Assembly: GCF_000003815.2 (NCBI RefSeq)
Contig: NC_049979.1
Location: forward strand, 19,399,686-19,463,685
Length of the DNA: 64,000 nt
Source: Branchiostoma floridae
Taxonomy: Eukaryota > Chordata > Leptocardii > Amphioxiformes > Branchiostomatidae
Direction of reading: 5' to 3'
How positions within the stretch are numbered: position 1 is the stretch's first letter; each line of letters opens with the position of its first letter. The notes below the pieces were generated by a model. It searched no databases. It worked only from the letters and a program-made list of their open reading frames with translations, and was not told the origin of the DNA. Below are positions 1-10,586 of the stretch, one piece after another. The position numbers and the translations under genes were made by a program.

Positions 1-1408
1 TATGCAAGCGAAGTTCATCCACAATGGCAACGATTGTACTAAGATTATGATATCCGTCTGGGCCCAAAGCATTGATTTGCAATAAATTCCTCAGAGTGTG
101 GCCCACACTTTCTCCGATACAGTTGAATAGTAAACCAAGCGATTCCACCATCAAACTACCTAAACGATATAAAACTTTCTTAACATTAACCGGGCCGCTT
201 AAAATGGTAAACTGCCTCAAAATGGATTCCTTTGCTATGAAAAAATCCCCCAAGGATGCTAGTGCCCTCTCGGCCCTTACAGTCAAGCCAAGCCTTACTT
301 GAGAGGGAAGATCAAGTAACTCCTGGACCCTGCTTCTGTAAGCCTCTACCAAGGTTTTCTCACCTGAGATCAAAGTCACGTTACAAAGCACATCAGCTAG
401 GTGATACCCTTCTTTGACCGATCGCTCGTCCTTTTGCAGGTCCGCCATTTCACTCGGAGTCATGATGAGTTCTAGGGCAGGTTTAGACGCCGTCGGGTCT
501 CTACCGAGGGCTGTCTTGCTTGCCCAGGGCATGGAGCCGTCAAAGCTGAATCCTTGAGGCGTCGTATTGTCGTAGTACCAGTCATTGTTCTTGTTGTTGA
601 AGTCATTAAGGCTTTTGATTGTCATTGATGGCAGGATCGTCTCCTCTAAGTTTAAGACTTTCAAATGAAGTAAATGGGTGAGGGTGCGGAAGTAGATCTT
701 GTTTTGATCTGTACACTTCCCTTCTTCCACCAAAATGGCGAACTCCATGTCGGAGTATGGCGTCATTTCCTCCTTGCATATCGACCCCATTCCTACAATG
801 GCGCACTGACATGGAACTGGGCCTAGTGTTTTGATGCACTCTTCAACCATGTCAGCAATGAATTGCTTCATTTTGACTGCAACAGAGTGATACATTGACC
901 TGACCGCTTCTGTTCGTCTCCTTTCAGCGTTTCTTGCCTCTTCACTCTCCATTGGATTGTCTTTGTGGGCATGATATTTGTGTGAAGAAATCATTTGAAG
1001 CTTCTTTCTGCACCTATGGCAAATTTTTCCCAGTTGTAGTTTGTGATTTATATCCTCCTTACGAGTAGAGGCGATAGGGTTTCGGATGCCAACAACGTAC
1101 CTCAGGAAGCATTTCTCCGTACGTTTGATGCGGTGCACCAGGCTCTGTCTACCGTCCCAGTCTGCGCATCGAACCAGTGCCGCGTTGTACAAGGCTGATG
1201 CTTTGGTGAAGTCTTTACCGTCTTTACTGATCCGGCTCTTGTGGAGATACACGTCACCGATACTTTTTAAGGCGACAACTTCCAACGGCTTGTCATCCAT
1301 CTCCACAGCATGTTTCAGAATCTGTGCGTATGCTTCTTCAGCAATTTCAAATAACCCGTGATAAAAGAGCATATCCACCGCAAGAAACTGATTCGACAAA
1401 GTCGCCAT
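1..1408 (-). CDS. Nucleotidyltransferase-like/TPR protein, copy 1 (3' part outside window)
   Basis: Open frame from an ATG at 1408 running off the window edge, about 469 codons without an intron. The protein starts MATLSNQFLAVD and is nearly collinear with the two complete copies downstream. It keeps the nucleotidyltransferase signature: G-S, then about 10 residues later S-D-M-E (S-D-L-E in the other copies). A two-residue deletion before DNPMESEE is in frame. The visible part covers the N-terminal helical region, the nucleotidyltransferase-like region and the start of the helical middle; the variable centre and C-terminal TPR-like part lie outside. The fold assignment rests on the signature and general similarity to DUF294/GlnD-type proteins; substrate and pathway are unknown. 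Copies 1-3 share strand and spacing (starts 4.3 and 4.8 kb apart), so this is a tandem array. Confidence 0.75.
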   Translation of the reverse strand, partial: MATLSNQFLAVDMLFYHGLFEIAEEAYAQILKHAVEMDDKPLEVVALKSIGDVYLHKSRISKDGKDFTKASALYNAALVRCADWDGRQSLVHRIKRTEKCFLRYVVGIRNPIASTRKEDINHKLQLGKICHRCRKKLQMISSHKYHAHKDNPMESEEARNAERRRTEAVRSMYHSVAVKMKQFIADMVEECIKTLGPVPCQCAIVGMGSICKEEMTPYSDMEFAILVEEGKCTDQNKIYFRTLTHLLHLKVLNLEETILPSMTIKSLNDFNNKNNDWYYDNTTPQGFSFDGSMPWASKTALGRDPTASKPALELIMTPSEMADLQKDERSVKEGYHLADVLCNVTLISGEKTLVEAYRSRVQELLDLPSQVRLGLTVRAERALASLGDFFIAKESILRQFTILSGPVNVKKVLYRLGSLMVESLGLLFNCIGESVGHTLRNLLQINALGPDGYHNLSTIVAIVDELRLH

Positions 1409-2602
1409 TGTGGTAGACACGAAACTTTGATCTATTCTATGGGAAAGTTGTTTAATCTTTATATACCATTTAAAAAGGAACATGTGCAGTAAAAATAGAA
1501 TGCCGTATGTACAGGGGACTTCCCACTGTTATGCTAATGGAGTCCGAAGACTTGTTTGTACATGTGTATGTACATGAGTTTGAGTAGAGCTAGAGTAAGA
1601 TTGACTCGGTTCCACTTCCCCTTGAGTATACAACGAGGCTAGCGTGGTGTAACTTAGATAACGTTAAACAGCCTGTCCCGTTATATGAGCGATGACTTCA
1701 CCCTTCCCCATTTTGCATAGTTTCGGTAATATACAAATAACACTCCAACTCTCACTTCCTTTTACGCACTTCAAGTGTACATGAAGGGATTCTATGTAAT
1801 GTGACTGCAAAGGCTTGTTTCGAAAGCACAAACAGTGTCTAATGACAAATATTTCTCAAAAGTAAGTCAGGCAGACGCTACCTTTGTTCGGTTTAGTAAA
1901 TCCAGACCCCCCCCCCCAAAAAAAAAAGTTAAAGGGCTTGCAGTACAGAGAAAGAATACGAAAGAGGAAGGGGTACTTATTCTTATGAAGTAATTGTAAA
2001 AGTACAAGGGTATCTTTGACATGTTTTTGCGTTTGATAGCAACAGATATCGCTTATCTGCACGTTGTATCTGGCAGTGTATGATTTATTGTAACAAAGCC
2101 CAGCTTAAAACCTTCTAACATTTCATCCCTTAGTTAAGGTATAAGCGTTCTGTATGTAAGGAGATATAAGATTCTACTGTTTAGATTGACGTGTAACTAA
2201 AGTGGTATGGGCAAATTATGCTGTTATATGTATATGTATATATCAATTATCCAAGATCAACAAATACAGAATAAATTAATGGAACACAGTTGATATTTCA
2301 TTGGCGTCAGATGAGCGCTTGTCTATTTTCATTCTCCAGTAAGTATTGCATTGACCTTTTATACATTGCTCTTAAATGTTGTTTACGATATATGAAATGA
2401 TAAATACAAAGTTCAACCTCACTTTTTTAATACGGAGTTGATATATGTATAACTGTCAACAAAGCGGCACAAAACAAACCTATAGAAGACTTAAATCAAA
2501 CGTCACTGAACAAAGGAAAAGCTACAAAAGAATCCAAGGAAAACAATTCTACATCGGTTTGACCAATTCTAATTCTTTTAGTAGTGTTCCTGACAGTTTC
2601 CT
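1409..2602. other. Spacer between NTase-like copies 1 and 2
   Basis: No gene seen. The spacer holds the copy 1 promoter region (conserved block about 1687-1759 with a degenerate GGAAGTGAGA site on the minus strand), a C11-A10 homopolymer pair at 1907-1927, and the probable 3' UTR of copy 2 near its right end. Many stretches (such as the segments around 1930 and 2160-2440) recur between copies 2 and 3, so spacer and gene were duplicated together. Confidence 0.6.
1457..1465 (-). promoter_or_regulatory. TATA box of copy 1
   Basis: On the minus strand this reads TATATAAAG, about 50 bp upstream of the ATG at 1408. The same box occurs at the same place in copy 2, and a TATATATA variant in copy 3. 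The surrounding ATGTTCC(T/C)TTT..AAAT..TATA context is also shared, which supports a conserved core promoter. Confidence 0.6.
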
Positions 2603-5600
2603 TTACAACAGTCGACGAGCTCTGAACATAGACACCAGGAAAACAAGCGCTCTGGCAAAGGATTGGTGCGAGGTACAAATCTTCAGTCCGACATGAAACA
2701 TTTCTACCGCTGCCAGGGTTTCTCCAATGTTCGCCAATGTCATTCCAGAGGCAAACAGACAGTCAGCGCACGTTTCAACTAGCGCTGGCCCGAATGTTGT
2801 CGCGCGAAACAATATAATGGAGAAGATCCTGTCTATGTCAGCGAGTACGATCTTCTTCACTTCTTCACTGTACCCAATGCCGTGTTGGAGGTTCAGTACC
2901 GCACTGCAGAAGCCAATCTGATTCATGCTGGCTTGATCAGTGTACACGTTGACTTCATCATCATTGAATATATATGTTGAGTATTTGAGAACAGTTTGGA
3001 GGCACTTTAAACACTTTTCTACATTACCTTGCCTCATGTAGAACAGACAAGCAGCTTGCAATGTCACCATCCTTGGATATACTTTTGTGTCAAAATCATT
3101 CTCGAGTTTGCATTGTTCCAATTCGTCCATTGCAGTTTCGAACAGCCGACCAATCTCGACATGACGCATTTGGCTTTCCAACAATGCCGAGTAGTTCAGT
3201 ACATAAACTGCAATGTCCCACGGAAGGACATATTTGTCAGCTTCTACAGCTTTTGCAAACGTTTGCATTCCTTCTTCAACGGCATGACATTGGACATCAT
3301 CAAGGGAAGTGGTTGTCTGAAGCATAAGGATAGCTTCTGATAAAAGTGGATGTAAACCGTTTACCCACCCTAGCCTGTGCCTTTCGGCTTCCTCTGGCAT
3401 GGAAAGCTCAGTATAGGACTGACACAGCTGGAAACGAGTTGTCATTTCATTTTCTCGACGGTATTCGCGGTCATTTGAGGACAGTTTTAACTGGAGATCT
3501 TCCTCGAGATACTTCACAGCAGTTGTGTGATTACCAAGAGCAGCCGACAATTTGCCGATGGTAACTGCACATCTTTCGGGTGAAGCCCATCTCATGTGTC
3601 CTGGAGGATGATTACTATGCATCCGGCTCTTGTCTTCATTGATGGCACGGTCTAGCATTTCACGTGCCAATCGCATATCTCTTGCGCAGTAAAAGTTAGT
3701 AGCATGTGAGCAGTATACTGATGTAACAATGTGATCACCCAACCCTAACGTCAATGGGGTGTTGGAAACATGTTTAAGCTGATGTTCCGTTTTGTAAAAG
3801 AAACCCAAAAAGTTCGTCAAAAAAGTAGTACGGAACCACTTGAAATCACAAGGTGGCATCTTGTTCTTATTTAACCCATACTTGGCTAAGTTTACAGTCG
3901 GAATGACAGGTTGGACGTCCTCTTGTAGGAGGTAATAATATGAAGGAACCAGGTCACTCAATAACAATGTTACTATAGAGGCAGTCACAAGATTAGCCCT
4001 ATATGTGTCTTTGTTGAAAGCAGAGCGAGAAATGTCAGTCAAATTACGTAGCAGCTCACTCATATCAACTTTGCCTGCGAGGGACGTTATGACAGAAACA
4101 TGAACTGCCTTGTCTACCGCAGTGAGGAACTTATTCAAACAGTCATGTAGCGGTATCAGCGTGTAGAACAACCGACGCCAGATGACGTGGTGTTTTCCGG
4201 CATATGTACTGTAAACGCTGGGATCATGTAAGGTCCAATTATATCCCAACAATCCTCGCTGTGCTCTGTTCGCAAAGTATGTATGCAGACGCAGTTCATC
4301 CATAATGGCAACGATTGTACTAAGATTATGATATCCCTCTGGGGTCAGAGCGTCGATCCGCAGAAGATTCCTGAGAGTGTTGTCCACACTTTCTCCGATA
4401 CAGTTGAACAATAAACCAAGTGATTCCACTAACAAACTACCTAAGCGGTACAAAGCTTTCTTAACGTTAACCGGGTCACCCAAATAGGAAAACTGCTTTA
4501 AGATACATTCCCTCGCTATAGAAAATCCCCCTAAGGACGCTAACGCCCTCTCGGCGCTAACTGTCAAGCCGAGTCTAACTTGAGAGGGAAGATGGAGCAA
4601 CTCCTGGACCCTGCTTCTGTAAGTCTCTACTAAGGTTTTCTCACCTGAGATCAGAGTCACGTTACAAAGCACATCAGCTAGGTGATACCCTTCTTTGACC
4701 GATCGCTCGTCCTTTTGAAGCTCCGCCATTTCACTAGGAGTCATGATGAGTTCTAGGGCAGGTTTGGACGCCGTCGGGTCTCTACCGAGGGCTGTCTTGC
4801 TTGCCCAGGGCATGGAGCCATCAAAGCTGAATCCGTGAGGTGTCGTATTGTCGTAGTACCAGTCATTTTTCTTGTTGTCAAAGTCATTTAGGCTTTTGAT
4901 TGCCATAGATGGCAGGATCGTCTCCCCTAAGTTTAAGACTTTCAAATGAAGTAAATGGGTGAGGGTGCGGAAGTAGGTCTTGTTTTCATCTGTGCACTTC
5001 TCTTTTTCCACCAAAATGGCGAACTCCAGGTCGGAGTATGGCGTCATTTCCTCTTTGCAAATCGACCCCATTCCAACCATGGCGTACTGACATGGAACTG
5101 TGCCTAGTGTTTTGATGCACTCTTCCACCATGTCAGCAATGAATTGCTTCATTTTGACCGCGACATAGCGATACATCGACCTGACCGCTTCTGTTCGTCT
5201 CCTTTCAGCGTTTCTTGCCTCTTCACTCTCCATTGGGTTGTCTTCGCATTCGTAGGAATGATATTTCTGCGAAGAAAGCGTCTGAAGCTTCTCTTTGCAC
5301 CTATAGCGAATCTTCGCCAGTTGTAGTTTACGATTTATATCCTCCTTGCGCGTAGAAGCGACAGAGTTTCGGATACCAACAACGTACCTCAGGAAGCATT
5401 TCTCTGTGCGTTTGATGCGGTGCACCAGGCTCTGTCTACCGTCCCAGTCTGCGCATCGCACCAGTGCCGCGTTGTACAAGGCCGAGGCTTTGGTGAAGTC
5501 TTTACCGTCTTTACTGATCCGGCTCTTGTGGAGATACACGTCTCCAATGGCTTTTAGGGCGGCAACTTCCAACGGCTTGTCATCCATCTCTACAGCATGT

Positions 5601-5695
5601 TTTAGAATCTGCGCGTACGCTTCCTCCGCAATGTCTAATAAACCGTGAGAAAATAGTACATCTACCGCAAGAAACTGATCCGACAAAGCAGCCAT
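2603..5695 (-). CDS. Nucleotidyltransferase-like/TPR protein, copy 2 (intronless)
   Basis: Single-exon frame, 1,030 residues from the ATG at 5695 (MAALSDQFLAVD). A further in-frame ATG at 5773 was not chosen, because its reading frame runs through the TATATAAAG promoter box and the extension is not shared by copy 3. Residues 1-80 contain TPR-like helices (EEAYAQILKHA, KASALYNAALV). Residues 207-224 hold the nucleotidyltransferase signature: G210-S211, then S-D222-L-E224, matching the hG[GS]..Dh[DE]h pattern of DUF294/GlnD-like enzymes. Residues about 484-670 differ strongly from copy 3. The C-terminal 350 residues again look TPR-like (MRQGNVEKCLKCLQTVL; GETLAAVEMFHVGLKI). No signal peptide or membrane segment is evident, so a cytosolic protein is expected. 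Catalysis, substrate and biological role are not known to me; a nucleotide sensor or signalling enzyme is possible. Confidence 0.85.
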   Translation of the reverse strand: MAALSDQFLAVDVLFSHGLLDIAEEAYAQILKHAVEMDDKPLEVAALKAIGDVYLHKSRISKDGKDFTKASALYNAALVRCADWDGRQSLVHRIKRTEKCFLRYVVGIRNSVASTRKEDINRKLQLAKIRYRCKEKLQTLSSQKYHSYECEDNPMESEEARNAERRRTEAVRSMYRYVAVKMKQFIADMVEECIKTLGTVPCQYAMVGMGSICKEEMTPYSDLEFAILVEKEKCTDENKTYFRTLTHLLHLKVLNLGETILPSMAIKSLNDFDNKKNDWYYDNTTPHGFSFDGSMPWASKTALGRDPTASKPALELIMTPSEMAELQKDERSVKEGYHLADVLCNVTLISGEKTLVETYRSRVQELLHLPSQVRLGLTVSAERALASLGGFSIARECILKQFSYLGDPVNVKKALYRLGSLLVESLGLLFNCIGESVDNTLRNLLRIDALTPEGYHNLSTIVAIMDELRLHTYFANRAQRGLLGYNWTLHDPSVYSTYAGKHHVIWRRLFYTLIPLHDCLNKFLTAVDKAVHVSVITSLAGKVDMSELLRNLTDISRSAFNKDTYRANLVTASIVTLLLSDLVPSYYYLLQEDVQPVIPTVNLAKYGLNKNKMPPCDFKWFRTTFLTNFLGFFYKTEHQLKHVSNTPLTLGLGDHIVTSVYCSHATNFYCARDMRLAREMLDRAINEDKSRMHSNHPPGHMRWASPERCAVTIGKLSAALGNHTTAVKYLEEDLQLKLSSNDREYRRENEMTTRFQLCQSYTELSMPEEAERHRLGWVNGLHPLLSEAILMLQTTTSLDDVQCHAVEEGMQTFAKAVEADKYVLPWDIAVYVLNYSALLESQMRHVEIGRLFETAMDELEQCKLENDFDTKVYPRMVTLQAACLFYMRQGNVEKCLKCLQTVLKYSTYIFNDDEVNVYTDQASMNQIGFCSAVLNLQHGIGYSEEVKKIVLADIDRIFSIILFRATTFGPALVETCADCLFASGMTLANIGETLAAVEMFHVGLKICTSHQSFARALVFLVSMFRARRLL

Positions 5696-5746
5696 TATGG
5701 TAGGCAGGAACCCTTCCTCTATTCTATATATGGCAAAGTAGTTACA

Positions 5747-5755
5747 CTTTATATA
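5747..5755 (-). promoter_or_regulatory. TATA box of copy 2
   Basis: Minus strand TATATAAAG about 50 bp before the ATG at 5695, identical to the copy 1 box and set in the same sequence context. Its position makes the alternative upstream ATG at 5773 unlikely to be in the mRNA. Confidence 0.6.
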
Positions 5756-6569
5756 CCATTTAAAAGGGAACATGTGAAGTAAAGATAGAATTTCGTATTT
5801 GTACTAGGGGACCATTTGCGTGCTAATGGACCCCCGATACTTGTTTGCAAATATGTATTGAAGTGTTTGAGTAGTGTCATGAGTGGAACAAATAGCAGAA
5901 AGGTACAACAGCTTTATTACATTTTGGTAATATGCACTAGCAAACAAATGACGCTGCGAACGTAGGGGAACGAGGAGGAGAACGGGAACATCACGACACA
6001 AATGCGAATGACTGGGAATCATTCAGTTTGTTTGCATGTGCACAATATCATATATCTCCCCGTTTGAATGTAACTACCATCATGGTATATTTTACAGTTC
6101 TAGTTTAGATGAAGCGTTATCCCTTTAAGGAGACAACATTTAGACCTTGAATGGAAGAATGGAAGGGCCCAATGTTAGGTAATGATTGGTTTGTATTCGA
6201 TTTCTAACTTTACCTTCATCCACTATTGTGCAGCTTTAATATATATTAACCATTTTTATCAGAAATACGTTTTCAAACGGCTTTTTTTATGAGACTGAAA
6301 CATTCAGGGTAGTCAGCAAGGCAGTAGTGGCGCTGGGTTCAGAAGTATTGTTATGCTTACGTGAGAACCGTAAAATGTCCTTTTACATTACAGGAAAGAT
6401 ATTATCCAAAGTTATTAACGTTCTATTCACCTTTTAAAGAAATTCATCACAGGCATCTACCAATTGCAACGAAGATAAACTTTCAGGTTAACTCGGTTCC
6501 ACTTCCTCTTGAATATGCAACGAAGCTAATTTTAAACAGCGTGGTATAACATAGATAAACATTAGATAA

Positions 6570-6633
6570 AGCGATGACTTCACCCTTCCTCATTTTGCAT
6601 AGTTTCGGTAATAACAATCAAACTTTCACTTCC
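6570..6633 (-). promoter_or_regulatory. Conserved upstream block with Ets-IRF-like composite site (copy 2)
   Basis: A block reading (plus strand) GCGATGACTTCACCCTTCC..CATTTTGCATAGTTTCGG is followed by TTTCACTTCC at 6624-6633. On the minus strand the latter is GGAAGTGAAA, a match to the Ets-IRF composite GGAANNGAAA. Counterparts lie at 1687-1759 (site degenerate, GGAAGTGAGA) and 10842-10936 (perfect GGAAGTGAAA). The conservation is seen; factor binding is inference. Confidence 0.45.
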
Positions 6634-7476
6634 TTTTACGCCAGGTCATATGACGATAACGTATTAATGTTCTCGTTGAAGCCGACATTAAGCGATTCTA
6701 TGTAATTTGACTGTAAAGGCATGTTTTGAAAGCACAAACAGCGCTATAATTACAAATCTTTCTCAAACGTAGGTCAGCCAGACTAAAAAAAAAGCAAATG
6801 TCTTGCAGTACAAAAAAAAGAATACGAAAGAGGGTTGGGGGGGGGGGGGGTAGTGGTGACTAATTCTTATGAAGTAATTATAAGAGTACAGTGGTATCTG
6901 TCAAATGTTTCTGGGGTTTGATAGCAACAGATATCGCTTATCGTCGTGTTGTATCTGGCACTGTATGATTTACAAAGGCCAGCTTAAAACATCACAACAG
7001 ATCGAGCAGCCCTTAGTTACGGTATACGCGTTCTGTATATGTGGAGGTACAAGGTTCTACTAATCAGATTGAAGTGTAAGCAAAGATGTATGGGCAAATT
7101 ATGTTGTTATATGTATATGTATCAATTATCCAAAATCAACAAATACAGAATAAATTGATGGAACACATTTGATATTTCATTGGCGCCACATGAGCGCTTG
7201 TCTATTTTCATTCCCCTGTAAATATTGCATTGACATTTCACACATTACTCTTAAATGTTGTTTACAATATTTGAAATGATAAATACAAAGTTCATCCTCA
7301 CTTTAATACGGACTTGATATAATTGTGTCAACTAAGCTAGTAGACAATCAAAGCTACACAAGACATAAATCAAATCTCACTGAACGAAGGAAAATTTACA
7401 AAGGAATCCAAGGAAAACAATTCTACATCAGTTTGACCAATTCTAATTATTTCAGTATTGTTCCTGACAGTTTCCT

Positions 7477-10400
7477 TTACAACAGTCGACGAGCTCTGAA
7501 CATAGCCGCCAGGAAAACAAGCGCTCTGGCAGAGGGTATGTGCGAGGTACAGATCTTCAGTCCGACATGAAACATTTCTACTGCTGCCAGGGTTTCTCCA
7601 ATGTTCTCTAATATCATTCCATAGGCATACAAACAGTCAGTGCACGTTTGAACTAGTTCTGGCCCAAATGTTTGTGCACGAAACAATATAGTGGAACAGA
7701 TCCTGTCTATGTCAGCGAGTACGTTCTTCTTCACTTCTTCACTGTACCCAATGCTGTGTTGGAGGTTCAGTACAACGGTGAGGAAGCCAATCTGGTTCAT
7801 GCTGGCTTGATCAATGTACATGTTGACATTATGATCATTATGTATATATGTTGAGCATTTGAGAACAGTTTGCAGGCACCCTAAAGATTTTTCTACATTA
7901 CCCTGCCTCATGTAGAACAAACAAGCAACTTGTAAAACAACCATTCTTGGATATTCCTTAGTATCAAAATCATTCTCGACTTCGCATTGTTCCAGTTTGT
8001 CCAGTGCAGTTTCTAACAGCCAGTTAACCTCTGTGTGACGCCTTTGGTTTTCCAACAGCACCGAGTAGTTCAGTACATAAACTGCAATATCCCATGGTAT
8101 GACGAATTTGTCGGCGTGGACAGCTTCTTCGAACCTTTGCAGTCCGTCTTCAAGGGTGTGCCTCTGGACGTCATCAAATGAAATTCTGTCCTGTAGCATT
8201 ATGACAGCTTCAGATAAAAGTGGATGTAAACAGTTTATCCATGCCAGCCTGTGTTTCTCTGCTTCCTCTGGCATAGATAGCTCGGTGTACGACTGCCACA
8301 GCAGGTAACGAGTTGTCATCTCTTTTTGTCGATTGTATTCACGTTCTAACTGGAGCTCTTTCTCCAGATACTGGACCACAGTTCTGAAATCACCAAGAGC
8401 AGCCGACAATCTACTTATGGTATCTGTACAACATGTGCGGAAGGCCCATATGACGTCTTCACGAGGAAAAATACTGGACCTTGGGTTCTTGTCGCTATTG
8501 ATGGCAAGGTCTAGCATTTCACGTGCCAATGACAAATCTCTTGTCCAGTAAAAGTTGTAAGCAGCCATGCAGTACATTAATGTAGCAAAAGGAACACCGA
8601 AGTCAAAAGGGAGCGTATCGTTGCAAATCTCTCGAACCCGATGCTCTACTTTATTAAAAGCACCTAACCAAGTCATCATAAAAGTAGAATGACTATCATC
8701 TGGCATTTTCAAGAACTTTGTGAAAAGCTTTACAGCCGAATCAACAAATGGGACATCTTCCCATAGGAAATGTAAAGGGGATAACACAGAGTCGTCGTTC
8801 AATAAAAATGCTACAACATAGGTAGTTATGGGATCAGCATTATATGTATCATTGTTGAAAGTGGAGCGTGAAATTCCAGAGAAATGATGTAACAGCTCTC
8901 TCATATCAACTTTGCCTGTGAGGGACCTGATGACGGAAGCATGAACTGCTTTGTCTACCGCAGTGAGAAAATTATTCAAACAGGTATTGAGTGGTATGAG
9001 CGTGTAGAGCAACCGACGCCAGATGACGTGGTGTTTACGGTAACACGTATTGTAAACCTTATAGTCAGACATAAACGAATTATATCCGACCAATCCTCGT
9101 TGTGCTCTGTTCGCAAAGTATGTGTACAGGCGCAGTTCATCCACAATTGCAACGATTGTACTAAGATTATGATGTGCCTCAGGGGTCAAAGCGTCGATCC
9201 GCAATAGATTCCTCAGAGTGTTGTCTACACTTTCTCCGATACAGTTGAACAATACACCAAGTGATTCCACCACCAAACTACCCAAACGATATAAAACTTT
9301 CTTTACGTTAACCGGGCCGCCAAACACGGAAAAATGTTTCAAAATAGATTCCCTTGCTATGGAAAATTCTGCCAATGACTTTAACGCTCTCTCGGCCCTA
9401 ATCGTCAAGCCAAGCCTTACTTGAGAGGGAAGATCGAGCAGCTCCTGGACCCTGCTTCTGTAAGTCTCTACTAAGGTTTCCTCACCTGAGATCAAAGTCA
9501 CGTTACAAAGCACATCGGCTAGGTGATACCCTTCTTTCACCGATCGCTCGTCCTTTTGAAGCTCCGCCATTTCACTAGGAGTCATGATGAGTTCTAGGGC
9601 AGGTTTGGCCGAGGTCGGGTCTCTACCGAGGGCTGTCTTGCTTGCCCAGGGCATGGAGCCGTCAAAGCTGAATCCGTGAGGTGTCGTATTATCGTAGTAC
9701 CAGTCATTTTCCTTGTTTTTGAAGTCATTTAGGCTTTTGATTGTCATAGATGGCAAGATCGTCTCCCCTACGTTTAAGACTTTCAAATGAAGTAAATGGG
9801 TGAGGGTGCGAAAGTAGATCTTGTTTTCATCTGTACACTTCCCTTCTTCCACCAAAATGGCGAACTCCAGGTCGGAGTATGGCGTCATTTCCTCCTTGCA
9901 TATCGACCCCATTCCAACCATGGCATACTGACACGAAACTGTGCCTAGTGTTTTGATGCATTCATCAACAATGTCAGCAATGAAGTGCTTCATTTTGACC
10001 GCGACATAGTGATACATCGACCTGACCGCTTCTGTTCGTCTCCTTTCTGCGTTTCTTGCCTCTTCACTCTCCATTGGATTGTCTTCGTATTCGTAGGAAT
10101 GATATTTGTGCGAAGAAAGTGTTTGAAGCTTCTCTTTGCACCTACAGCGAATCTTCCCTAGTTGTAGTTTGCGACCTATATCCTCCTTGCGAGTGGAGGC
10201 GACAGCGTTTCGGATGCCTACAACGTACCTCAGGAAGCATTTCTCCGTACGTTTGATGCGGTGCACCAGGCTCTGTCTACCGTCCCAGTCTGCGCATCGC
10301 ACCAGTGCCGCGTTGTACAAGGCCGAGGCTTTGGTGAAGTCTTTACCGTCTTTGCTGATCCGGCCCTTGTCGAGATACACGTCCCCAATGGCTTTTAGGG

Positions 10401-10536
10401 CGACAACTTCCAACGGCTTGTCATCCATCTCTACAGCATGTTTCAGAATCTGCGCGTACGCTTCCTCTGCAAGGTCTGATATCCCGTGAGAAAATAGTAC
10501 ATCCACCGCAAGAAACTGATCCGACAAAGCCGCCAT
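7477..10536 (-). CDS. Nucleotidyltransferase-like/TPR protein, copy 3 (intronless)
   Basis: Single-exon frame; 1,019 residues from the ATG at 10536 (MAALSDQFLAVD), or 1,022 from an ATG three codons upstream. The first ~480 residues are almost the same as copy 2, including the G-S..S-D-L-E nucleotidyltransferase signature and the segment KDERSVKEGYHLADVL. The middle (about residues 484-670) is strikingly different and contains small insertions and deletions. The C-terminal TPR-like part is intermediate, with NVEKSLGCLQTVLK and GETLAAVEMFHVGLK retained. The lack of introns contrasts with every other gene in the window and suggests an old retrocopy, a transferred gene or an ancestrally intronless family. 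Role unknown; a cytosolic sensor or signalling enzyme is one possibility. Confidence 0.85.
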   Translation of the reverse strand: MAALSDQFLAVDVLFSHGISDLAEEAYAQILKHAVEMDDKPLEVVALKAIGDVYLDKGRISKDGKDFTKASALYNAALVRCADWDGRQSLVHRIKRTEKCFLRYVVGIRNAVASTRKEDIGRKLQLGKIRCRCKEKLQTLSSHKYHSYEYEDNPMESEEARNAERRRTEAVRSMYHYVAVKMKHFIADIVDECIKTLGTVSCQYAMVGMGSICKEEMTPYSDLEFAILVEEGKCTDENKIYFRTLTHLLHLKVLNVGETILPSMTIKSLNDFKNKENDWYYDNTTPHGFSFDGSMPWASKTALGRDPTSAKPALELIMTPSEMAELQKDERSVKEGYHLADVLCNVTLISGEETLVETYRSRVQELLDLPSQVRLGLTIRAERALKSLAEFSIARESILKHFSVFGGPVNVKKVLYRLGSLVVESLGVLFNCIGESVDNTLRNLLRIDALTPEAHHNLSTIVAIVDELRLYTYFANRAQRGLVGYNSFMSDYKVYNTCYRKHHVIWRRLLYTLIPLNTCLNNFLTAVDKAVHASVIRSLTGKVDMRELLHHFSGISRSTFNNDTYNADPITTYVVAFLLNDDSVLSPLHFLWEDVPFVDSAVKLFTKFLKMPDDSHSTFMMTWLGAFNKVEHRVREICNDTLPFDFGVPFATLMYCMAAYNFYWTRDLSLAREMLDLAINSDKNPRSSIFPREDVIWAFRTCCTDTISRLSAALGDFRTVVQYLEKELQLEREYNRQKEMTTRYLLWQSYTELSMPEEAEKHRLAWINCLHPLLSEAVIMLQDRISFDDVQRHTLEDGLQRFEEAVHADKFVIPWDIAVYVLNYSVLLENQRRHTEVNWLLETALDKLEQCEVENDFDTKEYPRMVVLQVACLFYMRQGNVEKSLGCLQTVLKCSTYIHNDHNVNMYIDQASMNQIGFLTVVLNLQHSIGYSEEVKKNVLADIDRICSTILFRAQTFGPELVQTCTDCLYAYGMILENIGETLAAVEMFHVGLKICTSHIPSARALVFLAAMFRARRLL

Positions 10537-10578
10537 CGTGCACAACGTAGACAGGAACGACAGAGGCAGTGGTTCAAA

Positions 10579-10586
10579 TATATATA
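10579..10586 (-). promoter_or_regulatory. TATA box of copy 3
   Basis: TATATATA about 45 bp before the ATG, at the position of the TATATAAAG boxes of the other two copies and in the same GGGAACAT-flanked context. Confidence 0.5.

Larger units (their letters stand above)
5696..7476. other. Spacer between NTase-like copies 2 and 3
   Basis: No gene seen. It contains the copy 2 core promoter, the conserved upstream block, a G14 run at 6837-6850 and the probable copy 3 3' UTR. Large parts match the spacer at 1700-2600, including the AACACATTTGATATTTCATTGGCG-type segment near 7165. Confidence 0.55.

Noticed and set aside
5696-5773. 26-residue N-terminal extension of NTase-like copy 2 from an upstream ATG
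   Set aside because: The frame crosses the conserved TATA box and copy 3 has no such extension, so the mRNA probably starts downstream.
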